The notes under the pieces are model-generated. The model saw only the letters and a list, made by a program, of their open reading frames with translations. It was not told where the DNA came from and made no database searches. From Planobacterium oryzisoli (GTDB lineage Bacteria; Bacteroidota; Bacteroidia; Flavobacteriales; Weeksellaceae): a DNA stretch of 64,000 nt. The translations under genes and the position numbers were made by a program. The DNA is taken from positions 159,860 to 223,859 of the forward strand of contig NZ_JADKYY010000003.1 of assembly GCF_015354315.1 (NCBI RefSeq), given 5' to 3'. Each line of letters starts with the position of its first letter. Within the stretch, counting starts at the first letter, position 1. Shown one piece after another: positions 45,855-53,809 of this stretch.

Positions 45855-45882
45855 GAAAAAAGCGGCCCAAAGAAGGCCGCTT
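45855..45882 (-). terminator. Terminator of the DUF4293 gene
   Basis: AAGCGGCC (45860-45867) pairs with GGCCGCTT (45875-45882). The minus strand continues TTTTTCG. Confidence 0.75.
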
Positions 45883-45907
45883 ACACTCAAAAAAAATCGT
45901 TGTCAGG

Positions 45908-46297
45908 TTACCGAAGTCTGTCTACAGATTTTACAAGCTTTTCGTCCCGCTTAATGTAGTGGCTGGCAATAAAAAGACTAACCACAGAGATTACAGGAAA
46001 CAAAAGCTCAATACCTTTCTCAGGAATAGAAATTCCTCCAGATAAATTTAGCAGCCAGTAAATAAGTACACCAATCAACAAAACGTTTATAAAAATGCCG
46101 ATCTGATTCAGCATTAATTGTCTCTTTCGCTGCTTGTAACTTAGGATACTTAAAAATCCTGTTACAGCAAGTAGCACGGAGGCAATGGTTACCGGAAAGT
46201 TACTTCCTGCAATATCCACGTCCTGCGCAGTGAGTAAAAGAAATACCGAACCAAGTACGGCAATTCCCATCCAAACTGTTTGTATTCGTTGCAACAT
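45908..46297 (-). CDS. DUF4293 small membrane protein
   Basis: A 129-residue membrane protein with four hydrophobic helices, beginning with the family's MLQRIQTVW. The frame is open upstream to 46408, but the ATG at 46297 is the conserved start. A full-consensus promoter ends only 4 bases before it, so the mRNA is predicted to be leaderless. Function unknown. It is divergent from rho. Confidence 0.85.
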   Translation of the reverse strand: MLQRIQTVWMGIAVLGSVFLLLTAQDVDIAGSNFPVTIASVLLAVTGFLSILSYKQRKRQLMLNQIGIFINVLLIGVLIYWLLNLSGGISIPEKGIELLFPVISVVSLFIASHYIKRDEKLVKSVDRLR

Positions 46298-46301
46298 AAG
46301 G

Positions 46302-46333
46302 CAAAAATACCACATTTTTTGGCATTTTTCAAA
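46302..46333 (-). promoter_or_regulatory. DUF4293 promoter (full consensus)
   Basis: Minus strand: TTTG (46330-46333), 20-base spacer, TATTTTTG (46302-46309). It interlocks with the rho promoter on the other strand. Confidence 0.7.
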
Positions 46334-46349
46334 AATTAATGTAGATTTG
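46318..46349 (+). promoter_or_regulatory. rho promoter (full consensus)
   Basis: TTTG (46318-46321), 20-base spacer, TAGATTTG (46342-46349). Transcription should start near 46354, giving a leader of about 83 bases that is rich in C and T after a small AAGTC/GACTT hairpin. This would suit feedback control by Rho itself. Confidence 0.7.
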
Positions 46350-46436
46350 CATGATAATTGATTCATCAAAGAAAAGTCGTCCGACTTAACTTTCTTACTC
46401 ACACTCATTTAACTATACTTTCTACATAGACAATTT

Positions 46437-48314
46437 ATGTTCAACATTGAAATGTTAAGGTCAAAATCCGATGCGGAATTGGCACTTATACTCAAGGAAT
46501 TTGGAGTCAAATTACCTAAAAGCAGCACAGAAAACGACAAAGTTTTTGCCATTTTAGACTTCCAAGCTTCCAACCCCAAAATCGCAAAGGACTATTATAA
46601 CGCGAACCAACCCGCTCCAGTGCAGGAGGAATCGCAAAAGCCTGCAGCCCCTGCAAAGTCCAGAGCCAAGAAACCAGCTGCTAAAAAGACAAAATCCAAC
46701 GCGGTGGAAATTACTAGCCAACCGCCCCAGATCATAAGCAGCGAGCAGGAAACGCCTGAGCCAAGCAACAATGCAGAGGCGGAAAAAGAAAAACCTGCCA
46801 CTCCACCTGCTGCAGCGTCTGGCAGTACCTCGGAGAGCCCCGCGCAGCAGAATACAAAATCAAGACGTAAGCGCCTACCCAACAAGCCCGAAGCGGCCGG
46901 GGAGGTTTCCACACAAACTCAGGAGGCACCTTCAGAACCGCAACCAGAGACCCCTAATTCTGAGGCTCCTTCCGAGCCGACCCAACCACAGAACAAGCAG
47001 CCGCAAAACCAGCGTACGGCAAAACCCCAAAATACTTCCCAAAATTCCCCTGCAGCGCAAGGAGCCGCTAATAGTCCCCAGGCAGCGGGCAAGCAGCGCC
47101 ATGGGCAGCATAACGGAGCGCACGGACAAAAAAGGGAGCAGAATGGAAGCGCTTCCAAAGCAGAAGGGGAAAGCGCAGAAACCCGAAAAGAGTTTAATTT
47201 TGACGGCCTTGTTACCATCGAGGGCGTACTAGAGATCCTTCCGGACAACTACGGATTTTTACGGTCTTCCGATTTCTCCTACATTTCCTCGCCCGACGAT
47301 GTATATGTATCTACGGCGCAGATCCGCAACTACGGCCTTAAAACCGGAGATACGGTAAAAGGTATAGTGCGCCTGCCAAAAGAAGGGGAAAAGTACTTCT
47401 CCCTGCAGAAACCACTGGAAGTAAACGGCCGGGACCTGGCCTTTATCAAGGACCGGGTAGCCTTCGAATACTTGACACCTTTGTTTCCGGAAGAAAAATT
47501 CAATCTGACGGCCAAAGGGTCCACCCTTTCGACAAGGATTGTGGATCTCTTTGCCCCTATTGGAAAAGGCCAGCGCGCCATGATTGTGGCCCAGCCAAAA
47601 ACCGGTAAGACGATGCTTTTAAAGGATATCGCCAATGCTATTTCTGCAAACCACCCGGAAGCCTACATGATGGTGCTTCTTATCGACGAAAGACCTGAAG
47701 AGGTTACCGATATGGAACGCAGCGTAAATGCAGAGGTCATCGCCTCTACCTTTGACGAGGCTGCAGATAAGCACGTGAAGGTAGCCAACTTAGTACTGGC
47801 AAAAGCGCAGCGACTGGTGGAATGCGGACACGATGTAGTAATACTTTTAGACTCCATTACCCGACTCGCAAGAGCGTACAACACCGTTACTCCCGCATCC
47901 GGAAAAGTCCTTTCCGGTGGGGTGGATGCTAATGCGCTGCATAAGCCGAAACGTTTTTTCGGTGCCGCAAGAAACATTGAAGGCGGGGGATCTCTTACCA
48001 TCATAGCGACTGCACTTATTGATACCGGTTCCAAAATGGACGAGGTTATCTTTGAAGAATTCAAAGGTACCGGAAACATGGAACTGCAACTGGACAGAAA
48101 GATTGCCAATAAGCGGGTGTATCCTGCCATTGACCTGGTCGCTTCCAGTACCCGTAGAGACGATCTGCTTTTGGATGAGACTACTATGCAGCGTATGTGG
48201 ATTCTAAGAAAATACCTCTCGGACATGAATCCACTCGAAGCGATGGAATTCGTTCAGAAAAACATTCGTCAGACGGTAAGCAACGAAGAGTTCTTAATGT
48301 CCATGAATAAATAG
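46437..48314 (+). CDS. rho: Transcription termination factor Rho with long disordered insertion
   Basis: RNA-dependent hexameric helicase that ends transcription. Residues 1-50 are the Rho N-terminal helical domain. Residues about 60-250 are a low-complexity insertion rich in Pro, Gln, Ala, Glu, Ser and Asn. RNA binding resumes at [17 protein letters not shown] (252 on), with [18 protein letters not shown]. The ATPase core has Walker [11 protein letters not shown] and Walker [17 protein letters not shown], with [22 protein letters not shown]. At 625 residues it is about 200 longer than E. coli Rho. In Bacteroides such an insertion has been reported to drive phase separation. Confidence 0.96.
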   Translation: MFNIEMLRSKSDAELALILKEFGVKLPKSSTENDKVFAILDFQASNPKIAKDYYNANQPAPVQEESQKPAAPAKSRAKKPAAKKTKSNAVEITSQPPQIISSEQETPEPSNNAEAEKEKPATPPAAASGSTSESPAQQNTKSRRKRLPNKPEAAGEVSTQTQEAPSEPQPETPNSEAPSEPTQPQNKQPQNQRTAKPQNTSQNSPAAQGAANSPQAAGKQRHGQHNGAHGQKREQNGSASKAEGESAETRKEFNFDGLVTIEGVLEILPDNYGFLRSSDFSYISSPDDVYVSTAQIRNYGLKTGDTVKGIVRLPKEGEKYFSLQKPLEVNGRDLAFIKDRVAFEYLTPLFPEEKFNLTAKGSTLSTRIVDLFAPIGKGQRAMIVAQPKTGKTMLLKDIANAISANHPEAYMMVLLIDERPEEVTDMERSVNAEVIASTFDEAADKHVKVANLVLAKAQRLVECGHDVVILLDSITRLARAYNTVTPASGKVLSGGVDANALHKPKRFFGAARNIEGGGSLTIIATALIDTGSKMDEVIFEEFKGTGNMELQLDRKIANKRVYPAIDLVASSTRRDDLLLDETTMQRMWILRKYLSDMNPLEAMEFVQKNIRQTVSNEEFLMSMNK

Positions 48315-48353
48315 GGCGCTTTTTAATGAAGCAAGCACCTGCTAGCTAAAAAT

Positions 48354-48387
48354 AAAGTCCGGAATCAAGAAGGTTCCGGACTTTTTT
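48354..48387 (+). terminator. rho terminator
   Basis: AAAGTCCGGAA (48354-48364) pairs with TTCCGGACTTT (48374-48384), followed by T. Confidence 0.85.
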
Positions 48388-48488
48388 ATGCGGTAGAGGG
48401 CAGCGAGCCCTCTGCACTAGGAGCGCTTCCTACGAGGACATAAGTGCTTCTATCTATGTTAAAGATATATTAAAGTACTTGAGCAAAA

Positions 48489-48519
48489 TTGGAAAGCCCC
48501 ACTATTCTCCTTAAATTAG
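48489..48519 (+). promoter_or_regulatory. Superoxide dismutase promoter
   Basis: TTG (48489-48491), 20-base spacer, TAAATTAG (48512-48519, one mismatch to TAnnTTTG). The leader is about 20 bases. Confidence 0.55.
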
Positions 48520-48543
48520 GGTCAAACATAAAAATTAAACATT

Positions 48544-49143
48544 ATGCCTTTTGAATTACCTAAATTAAATTACCAATACCAGGCGCTGGAGCCTGTAATC
48601 GATGCGCAGACTATGGAAATCCACCACAGCAAACACCATCAAGCCTATGTGGATAATCTCAATAAAGCGATCGAAGGAACCGAACTGGAAGGCCTTACTA
48701 TCGAAGAAATTTGCAAGAAAGGAACCGACAAGCCGGCCGTTCGCAACAACGGAGGCGGACATTACAACCACAGTTTGTTCTGGGAAATTCTTACGCCTGG
48801 AGGAAGCAGCCAGCCGGTGGGAAATGTCAAGCAAGCCCTAGAAAACTACGGCGGATTTGAAAAGTTCAAGCAGGAGTTTTCCGATGCTGCAAAGACAAGG
48901 TTCGGCTCTGGATGGGCATGGCTCTGCAAAATGCCGGACGGCTCCGTTGAGGTGTGCTCCACGCCTAATCAGGACAATCCATTAATGCCTGTATCCGAAT
49001 GCCAAGGAACTCCTGTCCTAGGAATAGACGTTTGGGAACATGCCTACTACCTTAAGTACCAGAACAAGAGACCAGACTACGTGGCATCTTTCTTTGATGT
49101 GATCAACTGGGATAAAGTGGAAGAGCTGTACAATAAAGCGTAG
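48544..49143 (+). CDS. sodA: Superoxide dismutase, Mn/Fe family
   Basis: A 199-residue superoxide dismutase. Metal ligands: H27 in MEIHHSKHH, His in [11 protein letters not shown], and Asp and His in [10 protein letters not shown]. The GGGH motif and the late Gln in NQDNPLM favour the Mn type over the Fe type, although many Bacteroidetes enzymes work with either metal. There is no signal peptide, so it is cytosolic. It is a single gene. Confidence 0.93.
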   Translation: MPFELPKLNYQYQALEPVIDAQTMEIHHSKHHQAYVDNLNKAIEGTELEGLTIEEICKKGTDKPAVRNNGGGHYNHSLFWEILTPGGSSQPVGNVKQALENYGGFEKFKQEFSDAAKTRFGSGWAWLCKMPDGSVEVCSTPNQDNPLMPVSECQGTPVLGIDVWEHAYYLKYQNKRPDYVASFFDVINWDKVEELYNKA

Positions 49144-49166
49144 AGCGTACAACTCCATAAAACCAA

Positions 49167-49186
49167 AAGGCCCGCTAGCGGGCCTT
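49167..49186. terminator. Bidirectional terminator overlapping the GH3 stop codon
   Basis: A 20-base perfect palindrome made of AAGGCCCGC, a TA turn and GCGGGCCTT. It serves the convergent sod and GH3 genes. The GH3 stop codon lies in the loop, so the last GH3 codons are part of the stem. The minus strand continues TTTTGGTTTT. Confidence 0.75.
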
Positions 49187-50704
49187 CTCTTTGTGATAGA
49201 GTTCCAAGAGGGGGTCTATATAGGACCGGTCGTTGCTTAGTCTTGGTACCTTATTCTGTCCTCCGAGTTTTCCTCTGCTGGCCATCCAGTTATAGAACAG
49301 GGACTGGGTAGCCACATGAATAATCGGGCTTCGTAGCGTCATATCGTTGTAGCGTTTTGCCTCATAGTCTGAATTCAGCTCCTGAAGCCGCTGATCAAAT
49401 ATCCGGGTAAAGGTATCCATGTCGTCCGGCTCCTTAGAAAACTCAATCATCCATTCGTGTGCGCCGGAGTTTTTTCCGTCCATATAAACCGGGGCTCCCG
49501 TATAATCCTTTATAAGCGCACCGGTACTGCTGCAGGCGCTGTCCAGAGCCGTCTCTACGTTTTCAATCATCAGCTCCTCCCCAAAGGCGTTGATATAGTG
49601 TTTGGTTCTTCCCGAAATGATAATTCTAAAGGGGCTGAGCGAAGTAAACTGCACGGTGTCTCCTATTACGTACCTCCACAGGCCTCCGTTGGTAGAAATC
49701 ACCAGCGCATAGTTTTTTCCCATTTCCACCTGCTCCAAGGTCAGAACGCGCGCAGTGCTTTTTCCAAACTCATCCATAGGAATGAATTCATAGAATATCC
49801 CGTAATCCAGCATCAACAGCATCTCACTGCTTCCAAAGCGGTCCTGAATGGCAAAGAACCCTTCACTAGCGTTGTAGATCTCGTAGTAATTGATATCCCG
49901 CCCAATCAACTGACGGTACTGCTGCTTGTAGGGCTTAAAACTGATTCCTCCATGGAAAAACACCTCGAGGTTGGGCCAGAGCGTACCGATGTCGGGTTTA
50001 CCCGTTTCCTGAAGAACCCGCTGAAGCAAAATCATCATCCAGCTCGGAACCCCCGTGATACTTCCCACGTCCTGGGTTCTTACTTCCTCTACGATGGCTT
50101 TAAGTTTAGTCTCCCACTCACTCATCAGCGATACCTTGCGGCTGGGAACAGTCGTTATTTCCACCCAAAAAGGAAGGTTTTCTATCAGTATTGCAGAAAG
50201 GTCTCCGTATTTTGTGTTAAAATCCTTATACATCTCGGCACTTCCCCCAAGACGCAGATTCTTATTGGTGAAAAGCTGATTGCCGGGATGGTTGTTGGCA
50301 TAAATGGAGAGCAAATCCTTACCGGCTTTGTAGTGGCAATCTTCCAGACTCTCTGCAGAAATCGGTATATACTTGCTCTTGGCATTGGTCGTTCCTGAAG
50401 ACTTGGCAAACTGGCGGATGTACCCGGGCCAGAATACATCCTTCTCCCCCTGACGGGCGCGCTCTATATACGGCTCGAAATCTTCGTAATGTACAATAGG
50501 CACCTGCCTTTGAAAATCTTCTAGGGTAGAGATGTCTTTAAATCCATGCAGCTTTCCGTATACCGTATCTTCCGCCCGGTACAGCTGCGAGAACAATAGA
50601 CCCTGCTGCGTATCGATCGGATGACTGATAAAATTCTGAATCTGGTCAATCCGTTGTTTGATAAACCAGTTGACCAGAGAGTTGAAAAGTGCTTTGGTTG
50701 CCAT
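49175..50704 (-). CDS. GH3 family acyl-adenylate synthetase
   Basis: A 509-residue member of the GH3 family (ANL superfamily), named for plant enzymes that conjugate auxin or jasmonate to amino acids. The ATP loop is SSGTTNAKSKYIPIS, with VFFHGGISFKPY, YYEIYNASEGFFAIQ and WRYVIGDTVQF following. The bacterial substrate is unknown. I start at the ATG 50704 (MATKALFNS); the frame is open to 50905 but crosses the tolC start. A TATTTTTG box ends 6 bases before this ATG. Confidence 0.88.
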   Translation of the reverse strand: MATKALFNSLVNWFIKQRIDQIQNFISHPIDTQQGLLFSQLYRAEDTVYGKLHGFKDISTLEDFQRQVPIVHYEDFEPYIERARQGEKDVFWPGYIRQFAKSSGTTNAKSKYIPISAESLEDCHYKAGKDLLSIYANNHPGNQLFTNKNLRLGGSAEMYKDFNTKYGDLSAILIENLPFWVEITTVPSRKVSLMSEWETKLKAIVEEVRTQDVGSITGVPSWMMILLQRVLQETGKPDIGTLWPNLEVFFHGGISFKPYKQQYRQLIGRDINYYEIYNASEGFFAIQDRFGSSEMLLMLDYGIFYEFIPMDEFGKSTARVLTLEQVEMGKNYALVISTNGGLWRYVIGDTVQFTSLSPFRIIISGRTKHYINAFGEELMIENVETALDSACSSTGALIKDYTGAPVYMDGKNSGAHEWMIEFSKEPDDMDTFTRIFDQRLQELNSDYEAKRYNDMTLRSPIIHVATQSLFYNWMASRGKLGGQNKVPRLSNDRSYIDPLLELYHKEKAR

Positions 50705-50710
50705 AGGTAA

Positions 50711-50718
50711 CAAAAATA
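50711..50718 (-). promoter_or_regulatory. -7 box of the GH3 gene
   Basis: Minus-strand TATTTTTG 6 bases before the ATG, so a near-leaderless mRNA is predicted. No -33 TTTG at the usual distance. Confidence 0.4.
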
Positions 50719-50801
50719 AAAAAATAATCCGGCGCGACTCCCTTAAATAATTGTATTGTAACAAAATTTTTAAAACTTCGTCTAATTGGTAAATGCCCGA
50801 A

Positions 50802-52115
50802 ATGAGAAACATCTTTGCTCTATTTTTATTTTTAAGTACGCTCAGTATGCACGCCCAAGAGAAGTGGAGCCTGGAGCGGGCAGTCCAGTACGCTCTGGAA
50901 AACAATTTACAGGTGCAATCCAGCGCCTATAACCGTGCACTGCAGGAAAAGAGTACAGAAATAGCGCGCGCCGAGCGGCTGCCGGGGGTTTCTGCCAACC
51001 TTTCCAATAATTTGAGCTTCGGACAGCAGCGCTATATTAATTTAGTACAGCGAAACGATAATTTCAATAATTCCCTTAATGTAGGAGCAGATATGCTTCT
51101 GTACAATAACGGCAGACTCGAGAAAAACTACCGCCGCGCACTGCTTGATCTGCAGGCGGCCAGCTACGACGTAGAGACCATAAAAAACAACATAGCACTG
51201 CAAATCGCGCAGGAATACCTTTCGGTACTGCTCAGTAAAGAAATTGTTCAGATAAGTCAGAGCGCCCTTACCAACGCGCAGCAGACCTTGCAGCGCGCAG
51301 AAATTACCACGCGCGTAGGAACTACGGCCCAAACCGTTCTTGCAGAAGCGCAGGCCGCACTGGCCCGCGAGGAGCAAAATACGGTAGCGGCCCAAATCAA
51401 TGTTGAGCGCGGGCTTTTCAATCTCGCGCAGCTCCTGCAGCTGGATGACTATACCTCCTTTGATATCGAAGATGCACCGTCTTCCCTTCAGGTGGAGGCG
51501 CCCCTGTATTCTGCGCAGGATATTCTCTCTACCGCCTATGCGCAGCAACCGCAGATAAAAGCGGCGCAGATGCGCATCGAATCGGCTATAGCGCAGACCG
51601 AAGTAACCAAGACCGCCCTTTACCCTTCCGTATCGGCAAGCGCCGGGGTAGGAACATTTTATTTCAATCAGTTAAACCGGGGCCAGGATACGGGTTTTTT
51701 CAAACAGTACTCCGAGAATTTTGGGCAGCAGCTGGGCATTTCAGCAAACATCCCCATCTTTAACAAGGGAATCACCAAACTGCAGATTGAGCAGTCCAAA
51801 ATCAATGAAAGCCTTGCTAAAAACAACATGGAGCAACAAAAACAGGAAGTGCGGCAAAATGTGCAGCGCGCTCAGTTTGATGCCAAAAGCAATTACCAGG
51901 CGTATCAGAGCGCCGAACGTATGGTTAAAAGCGCCGAGCTAGCGGAAGACTTTGCCCTTAAAAGCTACGAGGCAGGAAGAAGTACTATCTATGAGCTAAA
52001 TGCCGCCAGAAACAATACCGTCAATGCGCGGGGCAGCCTAGCACAGGCAAAATACAACTATCTTTTTAGTTTAAAGCTGCTGAATTTCTACGCAGGGGTT
52101 CCTATCACGCTCTAA
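50802..52115 (+). CDS. TolC family outer-membrane efflux protein
   Basis: A 437-residue outer-membrane channel. The signal peptide ends SMHAQ. It contains the two OEP repeats of long amphipathic helices (WSLERAVQYALENNLQVQ at the front; the second beginning near AQDILSTAYAQQPQIKAAQ), and ends in the usual NYLFSLKLLNFYAG. The start could be 50793 or 50802; the latter gives a simpler signal. No inner-membrane pump or fusion protein is adjacent; the following SprT-like gene is 19 bases away. Confidence 0.9.
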   Translation: MRNIFALFLFLSTLSMHAQEKWSLERAVQYALENNLQVQSSAYNRALQEKSTEIARAERLPGVSANLSNNLSFGQQRYINLVQRNDNFNNSLNVGADMLLYNNGRLEKNYRRALLDLQAASYDVETIKNNIALQIAQEYLSVLLSKEIVQISQSALTNAQQTLQRAEITTRVGTTAQTVLAEAQAALAREEQNTVAAQINVERGLFNLAQLLQLDDYTSFDIEDAPSSLQVEAPLYSAQDILSTAYAQQPQIKAAQMRIESAIAQTEVTKTALYPSVSASAGVGTFYFNQLNRGQDTGFFKQYSENFGQQLGISANIPIFNKGITKLQIEQSKINESLAKNNMEQQKQEVRQNVQRAQFDAKSNYQAYQSAERMVKSAELAEDFALKSYEAGRSTIYELNAARNNTVNARGSLAQAKYNYLFSLKLLNFYAGVPITL

Positions 52116-52134
52116 TACAAAATACTTTTTTTGC

Positions 52135-52725
52135 ATGTCACACATCCACTTAGACCCTTACCTACCCTCGAAAACGCTGGAACAGGTGGACGACTGGACG
52201 CAGGATTTCAATTTAACCATAGTACTTTCCAAAGACCGCAAAAGCAAACTCGGCGATTACCGCAGGCTGCGCGGAGACGGCCATCTAATCACCATAAACC
52301 ATTCGCTCGAGCCTTACCTGTTTTTCTTTGTCCTCACCCACGAACTGGCCCATCTCTATACCTTCAGTACCTACGGACCACGCGTGGGGGCGCACGGCAA
52401 GGAATGGAAGCAGACCTTTCGTTCTATGCTTCTGGAAACCCTGGACAAATACCCCGAAGAGCTGCAAGAACCCATTCGCTCTTTTGCGCGTCTGCCCAAA
52501 GCCAATTTCATGGCCTCCCCGGAACTGGTGAGGCATTTTCAGTACAACACGCTCGGGCCTAACGAGGCGTATATGGAGGATCTAGGTTTCGATACGCGGT
52601 TCGAATACCGGGGTGAGGAGTTTCTGACCCTCTCGAAACTTAAAAAAAACTATCTTTGCCAGCACATAGCCACCGGAAGAAAATACCGGTTTAACTGCCT
52701 GGCGCGCGTGAAACTTCGTAAATAG
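52135..52725 (+). CDS. SprT-like zinc metalloprotease domain protein
   Basis: A 196-residue SprT-like protein, a relative of the SPRTN proteases that cut DNA-protein cross-links. The zinc motif is HELAH (residues about 69-73), with a third His in GAHGKEWK. The usual C-terminal zinc ribbon appears reduced to a lone CQH...NC arrangement. There is no signal peptide. One base separates its stop from the next start, so it is cotranscribed with the mannose gene. Confidence 0.88.
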   Translation: MSHIHLDPYLPSKTLEQVDDWTQDFNLTIVLSKDRKSKLGDYRRLRGDGHLITINHSLEPYLFFFVLTHELAHLYTFSTYGPRVGAHGKEWKQTFRSMLLETLDKYPEELQEPIRSFARLPKANFMASPELVRHFQYNTLGPNEAYMEDLGFDTRFEYRGEEFLTLSKLKKNYLCQHIATGRKYRFNCLARVKLRK

Positions 52726-52726
52726 A

Positions 52727-53809
52727 ATGAGTGCAAGCAATCGTTATTGTGTGATTATGGCTGGCGGGATTGGAAGCCGCTTCTGGCCTATGAGCACAAT
52801 AAAGCATCCCAAACAGTTTCAGGACATCCTGGGTACAGGCCGGACCATGATCCAGCAGACCTTTGACCGTATTTCGGGAATCGTTTCCACCGAGAATATA
52901 TTTGTAATCACCAACAGTGAATATGTAGAGCTCTGCATGCAGCAGCTCCCGGAACTTGCTCCAGAGAATATCGTCGGCGAGCCTCTGATGAAAAATACCG
53001 CTGCCTGCAACCTGTATATGGCCAACAAAATCGCAGCGATAGATGCGTCCGCAAGTATCCTGGTGGTACCCGCAGACCACCTTATTCTAAAAGAGCAGCT
53101 GTTTCATGAGAAAGTGGAGCTGGGATTCAGCCTTGCCTCCACCAACGATTATCTTATCACTATGGGTATTGAACCTACAAGGCCCGATACCGGCTACGGA
53201 TATATCCAGTATTTAGCCAATAAAAAAGACACGTATTTCAAAGTAAAGACCTTTACCGAAAAGCCGAACCTGGAAATTGCTAAGGCTTTTTTGGAAAGCG
53301 GCGATTTTCTTTGGAATGCAGGAATCTTCATATGGAATGTCCAGTCCATACGCGCGGCCTTTTCTAAATATCTGCCCGATATGGTTCAGGAGTTCAACTC
53401 CTGTCCCTTCAACGCCCAGGACGAGCAGTCCTGCATTGAGCAGATCTATCCCAAAATCCATAAGATCTCGGTGGATAACGGCATCCTTGAAAAAGCAGAC
53501 AATGTCTACGTAATACCTGCGGATTTAGGCTGGAGCGATCTGGGAACCTGGACTTCTGTGTATCAGAACTCCGAAAAAGACGCCCAGGAGAACGCGCTGA
53601 ACTCCAAAAACATACTCACCTATAATGCGCACGGAAATGTAATCCGCCTTAAAAGCAAAAACAAAGTGGCCATTATCGATGGACTGGAGGACTTCATCGT
53701 GGTGGATACGGACAAATCCCTTCTGATCTGCCCGATAAGCAACGACCAGCTGATCAAGGACTACGTACTGGACCTTAAGAACCTAAGGAAAGGCGATCGG
53801 TTTATGTAG
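52727..53809 (+). CDS. manC: Mannose-1-phosphate guanylyltransferase
   Basis: Makes GDP-mannose for surface glycans. Single-domain form of 360 residues without a fused isomerase. The nucleotide loop is IMAGGIGSRFWPMST, followed by KHPKQF; LVVPADHLI, EKPNLE, WNAGIFIWN and LGWSDLGTW are conserved. The mannosyltransferase-like GT2 gene elsewhere in the window (32422) could use its product indirectly. Confidence 0.95.
   Translation: MSASNRYCVIMAGGIGSRFWPMSTIKHPKQFQDILGTGRTMIQQTFDRISGIVSTENIFVITNSEYVELCMQQLPELAPENIVGEPLMKNTAACNLYMANKIAAIDASASILVVPADHLILKEQLFHEKVELGFSLASTNDYLITMGIEPTRPDTGYGYIQYLANKKDTYFKVKTFTEKPNLEIAKAFLESGDFLWNAGIFIWNVQSIRAAFSKYLPDMVQEFNSCPFNAQDEQSCIEQIYPKIHKISVDNGILEKADNVYVIPADLGWSDLGTWTSVYQNSEKDAQENALNSKNILTYNAHGNVIRLKSKNKVAIIDGLEDFIVVDTDKSLLICPISNDQLIKDYVLDLKNLRKGDRFM

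Noticed and set aside
45848..46045. Small very basic 65-residue frame
   Set aside because: Overlaps the DUF4293 terminator and coding region on the opposite strand; no independent support.
49457..50398. 313-residue open frame antisense to GH3
   Set aside because: Shadow of the conserved GH3 gene; no domain or start context.
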